DNA of 64,000 bases from Atriophallophorus winterbourni (taxonomy: Eukaryota > Platyhelminthes > Trematoda > Plagiorchiida > Microphallidae), in assembly GCA_013407085.1 (NCBI GenBank), contig JACCGJ010020365.1, forward strand, positions 56,432-120,431, in the 5' to 3' direction. Under the pieces are notes generated by a model. That model ran no database searches, was not told where the DNA came from, and worked only from the letters and a program-made list of their open reading frames with translations. A program made the position numbers and the translations under genes. Positions 30,896 through 42,899 of the stretch are shown here, piece after piece (the first letter of the stretch is position 1; each line of letters begins with the position of its first letter).

Positions 30896-31400
30896 AGTCA
30901 ATTGTGTGAACCACTCTGTGATTTAATCGAACACCCGTTGAGGGATGGTGTTGTACCGACTGACACGAAGAGGGCAATCATAATGCCATACTACAAACGC
31001 GAATTACCGCTTGGTTACACCCATCCCGTGATCTCAAACGTTATGGAGAGAATTGTGTGCGAAAGGGTCGTGAGTCATCTCGAAACCTAAAACTTGTTGT
31101 CCAGACAGCAACATGGGTTTCGGAAGTCTCGTTCTTGTTTGACTAGTCTACTAAGGACAATTAACGACTGGACGCGAGCAGTTGATGAGGGTGGTTGTGT
31201 GCATACTTTTGAATCATCGGAAGCCTGAAGTGAAGCATGCAATGAAAGCCGTGTACAACCGAGCTAGCCACAAGCTGGGTATGCATCAGCGTATTTTAGG
31301 AGGTTTTCCCTCGAAAATCTCCCCTGAAATACATATAATGACCCGTTGTTTGATTAGTCAGTGCAACTTTAGGCATCAAGGCTATAAAAGGACATGAAGG
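30896..31400 (+). mobile_element. CR1 LINE fragment with internal deletion
   Basis: RT start: LCEPLCDLIEHPLRDGVVPT, VISNVMERIVCERVVSHLET, HGFRKSRSCLTSLLRTINDW. It then jumps to the C-terminal region (MKAVYNRASHKLGMHQRILG, GGFPSKISPEIHI). The palm is missing. Many lesions. Confidence 0.7.
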
Positions 31401-31930
31401 TGCTCTTGAGCACTAATTGCAGAACAACCAAAATGGTGTGCTGACTTAGCGATCTTCCTTATAAGAGGCGACTGGTATATACTAATTTGGGTACATTGGC
31501 TCGCTGACGAGTTCGATTGGCCGTAATACCCCTCCTATAATATACTGAACACTGAGATTACTCTTCTGAGGAATCTATTTCGCCTCTGGCCAAGCCATAC
31601 AAAACGCATTTACAAATAGGCATCGGATATATCACATTCTCACCGGGAATTCTCTAGGTTCTTCTTTTTGTTTCTTATGGAAATTTTTACCGTCAGAGGT
31701 TGTACAGTCAAATAGTGAAAGGATGTTTAGGAACAAACTGAATATATTTGTATAATTTTATTAAGCAATTTTATCCGACATTTTTCCATCACACGTAGAT
31801 TATACACGACATTTTTCTAACTAAAAAATTGTGATCTTCCTAGCGCCTCAATTCAAGAATACAAGTATCCAGAGATAAGTGTTCGTTGTGAAGAATGTGG
31901 TGATTGTCACAGATGATCAATAATTCAGTT
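31401..31930. other. No feature recognised
   Basis: A/T-rich spacer between two CR1 fragments. No ORF or repeat core seen. Confidence 0.4.
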
Positions 31931-31934
31931 ATTC

Positions 31935-33690
31935 TTGAGGTTACTGTTGAAAACTCCATATAAAATATTACCACGTAGTTCACTTACTGTGCATGTTTGT
32001 TTCTTACGGTTTGGTCAAAATCTCAAAATCTCAGCCCTAAGCAAAATACATGTCACTTCGAAACGCGTCCTTCAAGGTTTATTTAATCTTAAAAACGAAA
32101 AGTCTCCTGGGGCCGACGGAATTACCCCGAAAATATTGAAGCAATGTGCGAGTTTGCTATACAAACCATTCACACACTTGTTCGAGCAAACCCTGGCAAG
32201 CGGAGTGAATCCAACAGATTGGAAACGCGGAATAATTTCTCCAATTTACAAAGGTGTAAATCGCTCCGATGTTTCTAATTACCGACCCGTTACTCTGTTA
32301 CCAGTGATTTCAAAATTACTTGAGCGACTCATTGTTGACGATCTAATGAAACATTTTGAGAATAATCAGTTGCTTTCAAGGAACCAGCATGGATTCACAC
32401 GAAATTATTCCTGTTTGTCTAATTTACTGGTAACGCTAGATGATTGGACAAAATCGGTAGATAAAGGACAAGCAATACACGCGTGCTACTTAGATACTTC
32501 AAAAGCATTTGATCGTGTTGACCATTCCCTACTACTGCAGAAGCTTGAAAGGCTTGGTATCACTGGAAAGTTGCTGCATTGGCTAAATGACTACCTAACA
32601 AATCGCACTAACCAGGTACGCGTTGATGGTGCATTATCCAAACCAATTGCAGCAACTAGCGGAGTTCCGCAAGGCTCAGTCCTTGGTCCGATCCTCTTTC
32701 TGGTTTATGTCAATGAAATACCGGAAATTGTTCGATGTAACATTTCGTTATTTGCGGACGACATAAAGATTTGGCGCAGCATTCGTAGTCCAGTAGACTG
32801 TCTGCTATTACAAAAGGATCTTGATACGCTTCACAGCTGGTCGTTGAAGAACAAACTGCCGTTTAACTTCAACAAATGCAGGATCATGAATGTGGGGAAT
32901 AGAGTAGAGTTCACATATCACATAGGTTCGCATGTCCTTGAAAATTGCAGTGAAGAAAAAGATTTGGGTGTCTGGATATGCTCCAGTTTGAAAGCATCAC
33001 TTCAAACTAACAGTGCCTTTAAAAAAGCAACACGTTCTAAATCTACTCAAACGTGTATTTAGGAAATTTTCGCCAAAGATATTCCCAAGGATTTTGAATA
33101 CATACTTGAGACCAGTAATGGAATACGGTGTGCAGTCATGGTCTCCGTGGCTCAAGAGGGATGTGGAACTTATGCAGCGAATCTATCACCGCTCAACGAA
33201 ACTAGTTCTCAGCATCCGAAACAAACCATATAAAGAAAGGATAGCTCAACAGAATCTGTTCGACTTTCCCTATCGACGAATCAAAGGAGATCTTATCTTA
33301 CTTTACAAAACATTCCATACCCCGAAACATCCCTTACAGGATTTATTCATGCGAAGGGATACGAGAAATTATCGAACCCATGAATATGTGCTGGTCGTAC
33401 CCCATTCCCGCCTGAATTGTAGAAGGTATTTTTACTCTGTCCGATTTTGTTTTACTTGGAACGGTTTACCTTCAACCATTGCTCACTCCACTAGCTTGCA
33501 TGAATTTAAAACGAAATTAGACGACTTTTATTGCATTATTCGTTTCCAGAAAACGTATATACTGTTTAATCTACTACCTTATATTTTTTATACACTTAAA
33601 TCTCAATTTTTACCATCCCATCGTTTTTGTTAAGCTTGTTGCTTTTTAGACCATTGAAAACCTTGAATTAAATTGAATTATCATACGGCA
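31935..33690 (+). mobile_element. CR1 LINE, 5'-truncated RT and C-terminus
   Basis: Two overlapping frames, 31935-33062 and 33013-33633, make one CR1 ORF2 C-terminal half with a single frameshift near 33040. Motifs are KSPGADGITPKILKQC, WKRGIISPIYKG, NYRPVTLLPVISKLLERL, HACYLDTSKAFDRVDHSL, SGVPQGSVLGPILFLVYV and LFADDIKIW. C-terminal motifs are YLRPVMEYGVQSWSPWLKRD, IYHRSTKLVLSIRNKPYKER and RRYFYSVRFCFTWNGLP. The catalytic Asp boxes are intact. The 3' end has 'gaccattgaaaaccttgaat'. The 33053-33690 part is repeated at 35452-36040. Confidence 0.85.
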
Positions 33691-34099
33691 GAATGCATCA
33701 CAGCTTCATAACAAACTGTTGCGCAATATCGAACGCATACACTGTAATATTTTCCCGGTTAGGGAGAAGAATTTTGAGAGTTCTCATGACGATGGTGATA
33801 TAGTCGCAAACTTGCGATCTACATTGAACTGTCTAACCACCATTTAATGATGAAATTTTTCCATTACTGCAGATCAAGAAAGTTCTCGTCAAAAACACAT
33901 GGGCAAAAAGAAAGGGCTTACCGCCACGCGAATAGGTTTTTGACTGATTAAGGACATAAATCTGAAATCAAACGTCTTAATTAGCTGTGTGTTAATTCAC
34001 TGTCAGGTGAAAAGGTACTAGGTAGTTCTGGAAGGCCTTAAGAAAACTTTGAGACCAGGATTGTGCCTTCAGATTGCCAAACAGGGCGCAAACTCAACT
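33691..34099 (+). other. Duplicated spacer
   Basis: Non-coding sequence present again, nearly identical, at 36041-36490. Nothing recognised in it. Confidence 0.5.
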
Positions 34100-35360
34100 T
34101 ACTCTTGGGTTCAGTGAATAAATCATGTGCATTATAATCAGTCACCTCTCACGTGTTCACAAGAAAATGACGCAAATTTCAGTATATCAGAAAATGGTAT
34201 CCCTGGATTCCTTGGGGTAAAAGTAAACAAAGTCCCTGACCCAGACAGGATAACTCCAATGATATGTGCCCCATGGATTGCCAAACAGATAGCCTTCATT
34301 TTTAACCGTTGTCTGTCTGCTGACACCAATGATAACGGTTGAAGAACTGTTATGTAAGAATTACAACGGTACATAAGAAAACTGTAGGAAACTTCCGCTC
34401 ATTAGCATGCTCTTCACAAGTTTTAAAAATCACGGAGAGCCTAGTTCTTAATCGCCAACTGAAGGTAGTATCCATGAAGGATGAAAAACAATTTACTTGA
34501 TCTACAGTTGATGCCGTTTTATACGTAACTCAGAGAATTTTGAAAGAGCTTGACAGTAAATCGTCAGCCGTCATATTTTGTTTTCTTGATTACACGAATG
34601 TGTTGTGATCTGTCGATCGCGTCTAACACACCGACCTACTCAAATTGTGAGCCATACTAGTCACACTGATAAAATGTGGGTGTAGATATTTTTCCGATAG
34701 ATCTCAAGACGCTGAAATCAACAGGCTACTCTCTACCTTGCTCCCCAATAAGAAAAGTTGCTCTACAAGAAGCGATTTTGTCTTCTTTCTTTTTTAAGCA
34801 TACTTGGCTGCGCTTCATTAGTTGTTTTTAAGTTTCAATTTGAAATACACAGATGATGTAGGCATTGATTGCGCAGTACTCAAAAACGACTATTCGTATC
34901 CGCTCTTTGCTGCTTTAGATGAAATTACCACCCGGTCAGAAGATGTGTCTATCTTTATATCATAAAAATACTCAACTTGTGTCTGATTAACGTCACGAAG
35001 CAATTTTCAGTATTTTAACTTTATCTAGACGTCATTTAAATTCTCTACGTACTGAACTTGGCAGGCTTCCATTTTATGTCTTCGTCTTACTTCACTCGGC
35101 GTTAAGCTAAAACTGATTTGTCACTTCACATTCACTTGTACATTACCTTATATTCTCTACTTCTCCAATGTCATTTCCCTGTACATCATTCAAAAGACTT
35201 TGATTTACTCAAAAATTACATCAGTATCGTTTCGTATGCAAGTTCTTTTATGTATAAGGACATTCCAGAAAAATCTTAAAAACAGCATGTACGCTTTTGC
35301 GATCAACTTAAAAATAATATCTTCGATGATAAATCCCACCGAATGCGTGGCGATCTCCAT
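34100..35360 (+). mobile_element. YTDD-type LINE fragment, uninterrupted copy
   Basis: Decayed RT reading across frames: VNKVPDPDRITPMICAPWIA, KQIAFIFNRCLSADT, FLDYTNVL (domain A), RYFSDRSQDAEINRLLSTLL, KYTDDVGIDCAV (active-site box with Thr in place of the usual Ala), and C-terminal coding up to INLKIISSMINPTECVAISI. This copy is the empty version of the site into which the zinc-finger LINE is inserted at 36746-39842 (target acaacggtac at 34363-34372). Confidence 0.6.
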
Positions 35361-35426
35361 TAACCCTTTCATGCCTGAATTATTTTCTAACCCGAAATAA
35401 AATATTTTTCTTCGGAAACGAGTTGC

Positions 35427-35446
35427 NNNNNNNNNNNNNNNNNNNN
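35427..35446. other. Assembly gap (20 N)
   Basis: Twenty N bases. The sequence to the right restarts in the middle of the CR1 C-terminus already seen at 33053, so the gap marks the junction of two duplicated arms. Confidence 0.98.
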
Positions 35447-36040
35447 ACGGGTATTTGGGAAATTTTCGCCCAAGATATTCCCAAGGATAATGAATACATA
35501 CTTCAGACCAGTCATGGAATACGATGTGCAGTCATGGTCTCCGTAGCTCAAGAGGGATGTGGAACTTATACAGCGAAACTAGTTCTCAGCATCCGAAACA
35601 AACCATATAAAGAAAGGATAGCTCAACTGAATCTGTTCGACGAATCAGAGGAGATCTTATCTTACTTTACAAAACATTCCATACCTCGAAACATCCCTTA
35701 CAGTATTTATTCATGCGAAGGGATACGAGAAATTATCGAACCCATGAATATGTGCTGGTCGTACCCCGTTCCCGCCTGAATTGTAGAAGGTATTTTTACT
35801 CTGTCCGTGTTTTTTTTACTTGAAACGGTTTACCTTCAACCGTTGCTCACTCCACTAGCTTGCATGAATTTAAAACGAAATTAGACGAATTTTATTGCAT
35901 TATTAGTTTCCAGAAAACTTATATACTGTTTAATCTATTTCCTTATATTTTTTATACACGTAAATTTCAATTTTTACCATCCTATGGTTTTTGTTAAGCT
36001 TGTTGCTTTTTAGACCATTGAAAACCTTGAATTACATTGA
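35447..36040 (+). mobile_element. CR1 C-terminal fragment (second arm of duplication)
   Basis: Repeats 33053-33690 with scattered differences and small deletions, for example loss of part of the first-arm segment just after 'ctgttcgac'. The reading frame is broken. It retains 'aaccatataaagaaaggata' and the 3' end 'gaccattgaaaaccttgaat'. Confidence 0.75.
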
Positions 36041-36960
36041 ATTATCATACGGTAGAATACATCACAGCTTCATAACAAACTGCTGCGCAATATCGAACGC
36101 ATACACTGTAATATTTTCCCGGTTAGGGAGAAGAATTTCGAGAATTCTCTTGACGATGGTGATATAGTCGCAAACTAGCGATCTACATTGTACTGTCTAA
36201 CCACCATTTAATGAATGAAATTTTTCCATACCTTAACTGCAGATCAATGAAAGTTCTTCTCGTCAAAAACCCATGGGCGAAAAGAAAGGGCTTACCGCCA
36301 CGCGAATAGGTTTTTGACTGATTAAGGACATAAATCTGAAATCAAACGTCTTAATTAGCTGTATGTTAATTCACTGTGAGGTGAAAAGCTACTAGGTAGT
36401 TCTGGAAGGCCTTAAGAAAACGTTGAGACCAGGATTGTGCCTTAAGATTGCCAAACAGGGCGCAAACTCAACTTACTCTTGGTTCGGTGAATAAATCATG
36501 TGCATTTATAAGCAGTCAACGTCACAGTGTTCGCAAAGAAAATGACGCAAATTTCAGTATATCAAAAAATGGGTTTCCCTGTATTCCTTCGTGGTAAAGT
36601 AAAAAGTCCTGACCGAGACAGGATAACTCCAATGATATGTGCTCCATGGATTGCCAAACAGATAGCCTTCATTTTTAACCGTTGTCTGTCTGCTAACACC
36701 AATGATAACGGTTGAAGAACTGTTATGTAAGAATTACAACGGTCCGTGATGTGATAATCCGTGACCTGTTGTTTGCCGACGATGCAGCCTTTATTGCTCA
36801 CTCCCAAGAGAACCTACAGTCGCTAATGGACTGTTTTTCGTCGGCATGCAAAGACTTTGGTCTAACGATCAGCATAAGCAAGACCAAAGTCCTTGGTCAA
36901 GGGACTGTATAGCCACCAATCATCACTGTTGGAAACTGTCAGCTCGAAACAGTACATCAT

Positions 36961-39053
36961 TTCCCGAAGAAAAATCCTCGACGTAACAAATTTAAGCTAC
37001 GTAGCAGGACCAAAAAGTGGATGAAACAAAGGGCAGTAGCGTGGGAGTTTCACAAGGCTACCAACACAGCTGATTCTTGGGCACAATTTACACGACTGAG
37101 AAACAAAGTTATCAGCTTATTTCGAGATGATAAACAAGAGTTCCAATCGCAATTGATTACTCAGATGCACCAGAATCCGAAGCTCTTGTATAGACTTGTA
37201 AACGATAGAACAAATATTAAACCAGGAGTCTTTGCCCTGAAAACTTCGTCCGGCTTCACAGAATCCGTTGAACAAACCGCTGATTTGTTAGCAGACTTTT
37301 ATGCTGGAGTATTTGCACCGAAATCCGCAGATCACGAACAGGAACCAAGCATTCGATATTATCGTCCCACTCTGAGTGAAATAATAATTACTCCGATGGT
37401 GGTTGCGCAGCACTTAAGAAAGTTAAACGCAAAGAAATCTCCGGGACCAGACGAAATTTCACCGAAGCTCCTCAAAAGCTGTCATGCGCAGCTCTCGGGA
37501 CCTTTATCTCGTCTGCTTAGCGAATTGCTTCAAGTCGGAATGGTACCAATTGATTGGAAGCTGGGAATAATTACACCAATTTACAAAAGTGGATGCCGTT
37601 CTGAAGTAAAAAAATTACAGGCCTGTGACATTGCTGTCTTCGGTTTCGAAGGTTTTTGAGCGCATAATCACTGCAGAATTAGTGCGCCACCTGGAATCGA
37701 ACGGACTCTTGACAATTGCCCAGCACGGATTTCGCAGAAACCGCTCTTGTCTAACTAATTTGCTGACATGTTTGGACGACTGGACTAGTGTAGTGGACGC
37801 TGGATGCAGTATTCATGCATGCTACTTAGACATTTCTAAAGCTTTTGACAGAGTTGATCACAACTTACTGCTGAACAAGCTAAAGAAACACGGTATTGCT
37901 GGAGGAATGTATGACTTGCTGCGAGACTATCTCAGCAAAAGACATATACGGGTTCGAGTTGACGGTATACTATCGAAGGAAATCGACGTCCCTAGCGGTG
38001 TTCCACAGGGATCCGTGCTCGGACCGATACTGTTTCTGATCTATATGAATGACCTGCCAACACCACGCGGCAGTAAGATGGTTCTGTTCGCAGATGACAT
38101 AAAAATATGGAAAAAAAATCAGCACTGCCGAGGATTGCAGTGTGCTTCCAAGTGACTTGGATGCTGTGCAAATGTGGTTATCTGAAAATAACCTACCGCT
38201 AAACATGCAGAAGTCTCAAATCATGCACATTGGTCGTGTGCTAAGCTTTTCTCATTCATACAAGCTTGGCAACAATATCCTGGAGTACACCAAACAAGAA
38301 AAAGACCTGGGTGTCTGGATTTGCGTTAGCCTGAAAAATGGTCTACAATGCGAAGCCGTTTACAAACGCGCGTCTCGGATGCTCGGTGTGTTGAGGCGGA
38401 TATTCGGACGTTTTTCCCAGAGATGTTTTTCTCTGATGATGAACACTTACATACACCCGCTTACTGATTACGCTTCACAATCCTGGACTCCATGGCTTCA
38501 AAAAGACATTTCACTATTGGATCGCATACACCACAGAGCCTCAAAGTTGGTCATTGGGCTCGAAAACCTACCATTCGCTGACCGGCTAAGTAAACTGAAG
38601 CTGACGACGTTTGCACAAAGGAGACTGCGATCCGACCTCCTCCTCACATTCAAAATCCTTAACAGTGTTTCCCACCCTTTGGATATACTATTTCACCGAC
38701 GAACATCCAGCAACAACCGCGGTCACAACTGCAAGTTGGAAATACCCCACTCCAATCAGAACTGTCGCAGGTATTTTTATTCTGTGCGTATTTGTTTCGC
38801 TTGGAATTCCCTGCCAGCCGATTTTGTAAGCTCAAACACTTTTTCTATATTTAAATTAAAACTAGACGATTTCCTGAGAGCCAATCCAAATTATGCCCCG
38901 AACTATTTATAATCTATCGTTACCAGAATTAGTTTGATTTTGACATTTTTCTACACACATATACACATATACACTTGTACCTATAGTTCAACTGCATGGT
39001 CATTGTAAAGTAATTGCTTTTTCAACCATAAAATCTTGAACTCTTGAATCTTG
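36961..39053 (+). mobile_element. CR1 LINE, 5'-truncated, nested in zinc-finger LINE
   Basis: Starts within ORF2 after the endonuclease (KLRSRTKKWMKQRAVAWEF) and runs through the complete RT and C-terminus to the 3' tail 'ataaaatcttgaactcttga'. Three reading-frame pieces (37021-37659, 37625-38155, 38142-38912) show frameshifts near 37615 and 38135. Motifs are KKSPGPDEISPKLLKSC, HGFRRNRSCLTNLLTCLDDW, CYLDISKAFDRVDHNLL, SGVPQGSVLGPILFLIYMND, LFADDIKIW and RRYFYSVRICFAWNSLP. The catalytic aspartates remain. Confidence 0.88.
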
Positions 39054-39785
39054 TGTGCACCAATGCGGATACCTCTCGCTCATACCACGGGTTTGATAGG
39101 CGGATTGGCAATAGCAGCTGTCATTTGTCCCTATTTGAAACTCTCGTGTTTGGGTAACCGCAAGCTGACTGTAAAGACAAAGATGATGGTATATAGCGCG
39201 TGCGTACTAAATGCTTTACTATACGGTAGTGAAACCTGGACCACCCACGCAAGACACGAAAGGAAGCTGAATGCTTTCCATCTACGAAGCATCAGTCGTA
39301 TCTTGAACATATCATGGATCTACAGAGTGACTAACTCTGAATTGCTTTCAAAAGCTGGTCTACAGAGCAAGTTCACCCTATTACGTCAGCGCCGCCTGCG
39401 GTGGCTTGGTCATGTCTATAGAATGGAAAATGGTCGTATTCCGAAAGATCTACTCTACGGTGAGTTGCAATTAGGAAGTCGACAATTGGGCAGACCGCAC
39501 TTGCGGTACAAAGATGTTTGCAAAAGAGATATGAAAGCTCTTGACATTGACCCCGCAAGCTGGGAAGAACTTGCTCTTGACCGCCCACTTTGGAGGCATT
39601 GTGTAAAGCGTCGACTGCAAGCCGGGGAGGAGCAAATACAGCTCCCGGCTGCTGAACGCAGATCACGCCGCCGGCGTGCAACTGATGCAATACAACAGAG
39701 TTCTGACTATCGTTGCAAGCGCTGCGGGAGAGATTGTTCCTCCCGAATCGGACTGTTTAGTCATTCAAAATGTTGCAAAACATGA
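39051..39785 (+). pseudogene. Zinc-finger LINE C-terminal ORF
   Basis: 244 open codons. The true homology starts near residue 30 (GNRKLTVKTKMMVYSACVL). It continues [55 protein letters not shown], a basic RRSRRRRAT stretch, and the terminal CX2CX12HX3C finger (YRCKRCGRDCSSRIGLFSHS). The upstream ATG lies at the CR1 junction and is not a natural start. The finger probably binds nucleic acid; no activity is implied by this fragment alone. Confidence 0.8.
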
Positions 39786-41314
39786 AATCAATGCGAGGTG
39801 ATGTACAATCCATGGTCGGACATCGACCGACGGAGGCACAACACAACGGTCCATAAGAACCTTATAAAACTTCCCTCATTAGCATGCTCTTCACAAGTTT
39901 TAAAACGTCACGGAGAGCCTAGTTCTTAATCGCCAACTGAGTACATCCATTGAGGATGAAAACCATTTACTTGGATAGATGTAACGTTCTACAGTTTTGA
40001 TGCCGTTTTATATGTAACCTCAGAAGAATTTTGAAAGGCTTGACAGTAAATCGTCAGCCGTCAAATTTTGTTTTCTTGATTACACGAATGTGTTCTGATC
40101 TGTCGATCGCGTCTAACACACCGACCTACTCAAATTGTGAGCCATACTAGTCACACTGATAAAATGTGGGTGTAGATATTTTTCCGATAGATCTCAAGAC
40201 GCTGAAATCAACAGGCTACTCTCTACCTTGCTCCCCAATAAGAAAAGTTGCTCTACAAGAAGCGATTTTGTCTTCTTTCTTTTTTCAGCATACTTGGCTG
40301 CGCTTCATTAGTTGTTTTTAAGTTTCAATTTGAAATACACAGATGATGTAGGCATTGATTGCGCAGTACTCAAAAACGACTATTCGTATCCGCTCTTTGC
40401 TGCTTTAGATGAAATTACCACCCGGTCAGAAGATGTGTCTATCTTTATATCATAAAAAATACTCAACTTGTGTCTGATTAACGTCACGAAGCAATTTTCA
40501 GTAATTTAACTTTATCTAGACGTCATTTAAATTCTCTACGTACTGAACTTTGCAGGCTTCCATTTTATGTCTTCGTCTTATTTCACTCGGCGTTAAGCTT
40601 AAACTGATTTGTCACTTCACATTCACTTGTACATTACCTTATATTCTCTACTTCTCAAATGTCATTTCCCTGTACATCATTCAAAAGACTTCGATTTACT
40701 CAAAAATTACATCAGTATCGTTTCGTATGCAAGTTCTTTTCTGTATAAGGACATTCCAGAAAAATCTTAAAAACAGCATGTACCCTTTTGCGATCAACTT
40801 AAAAATAATATCTTCGATGATAAATCCCACCGAATGCATGGCGATCTCCATCAAGTTTTCTCAAAGACTCAATCAAAATATATCATAGGGTATTCTAAAA
40901 ATCTTCATATCGGATGTTCTTTACCCCATTTGCATCAAGATACCTTTTTCAAAAGAAACTGCCTAATGAACAATTGCGGTCGAATGAATCTTGTTGATAT
41001 TATGTACATATTTTCTGCGAATATGTGTAATCAGTACTGTATACGCGGTGTGTTTTTGAACATTATTCTGAATATGAAATTTCGAAAATTTTCGATTGAA
41101 GCTCCGTCATTTTCCTTCTAGCAAAATTTCCGCCGTCAATTACCCTGAAAAATATTCATCAGTAAGTCTATTCTCCCGTCACTGATTGCACACTCCTTGT
41201 AGTTATGACTGGCAGTCAATGACAAGACCTGCTTAGTAACCTACGCCTGGTTTCCTTTTCACTGGATGCGGTGTACTTTAATCAGAGTGAGGAACTTGGA
41301 GAATGTAAAAATAT

Positions 41315-41590
41315 TTGTATTGTGGTGCTCACATCCCCATCCCTTACACACCACTACCGGTTTCTGGCTGTTTGCCGTCATCAGGTGGAGACAATGAGAT
41401 CAGGTTCAGTGAGCCTTGAAACAGTGGAAAAGCGGTAAACAAAGTTAAACTTGTATGCCACTGTTATATACGGTTCTAACAAAGAACCACGATGTTCAAA
41501 TACAGAATCATAAAGTGATTCCTGGCCAAGCGCTCAAGGCGCATGTAAAAGACCAATGTATTGTGGTGCTCACATCCCCATCCCTTACAC
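41315..41590 (+). repeat. ~237-bp repeat with partial second unit
   Basis: One full unit from 'tattgtggtgctcacatccc' through 'ccggtttctggctgtttgcc', 'gatcaggttcagtgagcctt' and 'gttcaaatacagaatcataa' is followed at about 41550 by the exact start of a second unit. The direct repeat is about 40 bp long. The start block can fold, GTGGTG against CACCAC. Confidence 0.75.
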
Positions 41591-41599
41591 ACCACCAAA

Positions 41600-42150
41600 T
41601 ATGAAAGACACAATAGTATTCATTGAATTTAACCAAAATGTAGCTTTAGTCCTCACCCAACAACTCTGCAAACTCCACAATCCTTGAATAAAATCAGCTT
41701 TGTTCCTGGTACATGAAATGAAGCAACAGCAGAACCGATACTAAAGGATAACTGCAGGTCAACTTTTGGCAACTGTAGACTTGTCACTTGAATAGTGTCA
41801 ATTCGAAACTATTTGAAAAATGTTTCGCGACAAAATCTTCCGGAATTTCTGTCGATTAATAGTTCTGAGAGTATCACAAGATGGATTTTTTAAGCGTATA
41901 TCTTGCCTGCCTAGCCTCCTTTGTTATCTTAATAGCTCAACAAAAAGGGTTGCTAAATGGAAACCAGATGAGACACAGAATATAGACTTTACTTGGGATT
42001 TTAGATTAGTGTATCATCGGCTTCCAGGAATTTAGTTAGCGTATACAGTTTAGACTATTTCCCTGAATACAAACGTTTCTTACATTCCATCTAACAAACG
42101 TGCAGTGCAGTCGCATTATTTTGAGCTTCTGATTATCAGGATATCCGTTT
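41600..42150. other. No feature recognised
   Basis: Short open frames only; nothing that I can assign to a gene or repeat. Confidence 0.4.
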
Positions 42151-42167
42151 CTTACACTTACACGTGT

Positions 42168-42860
42168 TTGGGGTAACCGCAAGCTGACTGTAAAGACGAA
42201 AATGATGGTGTACAGCGCGTGCGTACTGAACGCTTTACTGTACGGCAGTGAAACCTGGACCACCCACGCAAGACACGAAAGGAAGCTGAATGCTTTCCAT
42301 CTACGAAGCATCCGTCGTATCTTGAACATATCGTGGATGGACAGAGTGACTAATGCTGAAGTGCTTTCAAAGCTGGTCTACAGAGCATGTTCACTCTATT
42401 GCGACAGCGCCGCCTGCGCTGGCTTGGTCATGTCTATAGAATGGAAAATGGTCGTATTCCGAAAGATCTACTCTATGGTGAGTTGCAACTAGGAAGTCGA
42501 CCATTGGGCAGACCGCACTTGCGGTACAAAGACGTTTGTAAAAGAGATATGAAAGCTCTTGGCATTGACCCGGCGAGTTGGGAAGAACTTGCTCTCGACC
42601 GCTCACATTGGAGGCACTGTGTAAAGCGTCGTCTGCATGCTGGGGAGGAGCAGATACAGCTCTTGGCGGCTGAACGCAGATCACGCCGCCGACGTGCAAC
42701 TGACGCAATACAACCGAGTTCTGACTATCGTTGCCAGCTCTGCAGGAGATATTGTTCCTCCCGAATCGGACTGTTTAGTCACTCAAAAATCTGCAAAACT
42801 TGAACATTCACGCGTTTGTGATGTACATCCATGGTCAACATCGACCGAAGGAGGCCAGCA
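42168..42860 (+). mobile_element. Zinc-finger LINE, 5'-truncated, 14-bp TSD
   Basis: Flanked by ACACTTACACGTGT at 42154-42167 and 42861-42874. It starts at the GNRKLTVKTKM region and reaches the finger (CRRYCSSRIGLFSHS) and the terminal 'cgaccgaaggaggccagcaa'. A one-base loss in an A run near 42370 (VLSKLVY against the VLSKAGL of other copies) splits the ORF into 42202-42492 and 42387-42803. The second cysteine of the finger remains, and one Gly is Arg. Confidence 0.85.
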
Positions 42861-42899
42861 ACACTTACACGTGTGTGGATAAATTATACCTTGATGGAG

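Larger units (their letters stand above)
36746..39842 (+). mobile_element. Zinc-finger LINE with nested CR1, TSD present
   Basis: Flanked by acaacggtcc at 36736-36745 and 39843-39852. The left part (36746-36960) reads LLFADDAAFIAHSQENLQSL, MDCFSSACKDFGLTISISKT. The right part (39054-39842) continues in the homologous sequence from MRIPLAHTTGL-type decay into the C-terminal region, finger and 3' end 'tcgaccgacggaggcacaac'. The 2.1-kb CR1 at 36961-39053 lies between. The homologous continuous copy at 26495-27447 shows the two parts belong together. Confidence 0.85.
36500..41110 (+). mobile_element. YTDD-type LINE fragment, second copy, interrupted
   Basis: The left part (36500-36745) corresponds to 34110-34372 and the right part (39843-41110) to 34373-35360 plus a further distal stretch (LPHLHQDTFFKRNCLMNNCG, RMNLVDIM) that recurs at 63220-63340. 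The two parts are separated by the zinc-finger LINE 36746-39842. Confidence 0.65.

Noticed and set aside
35423..35779. ORF reading through the N gap
   Set aside because: It includes unknown bases and a shifted frame of the CR1 C-terminus; it is an artefact of the gap.
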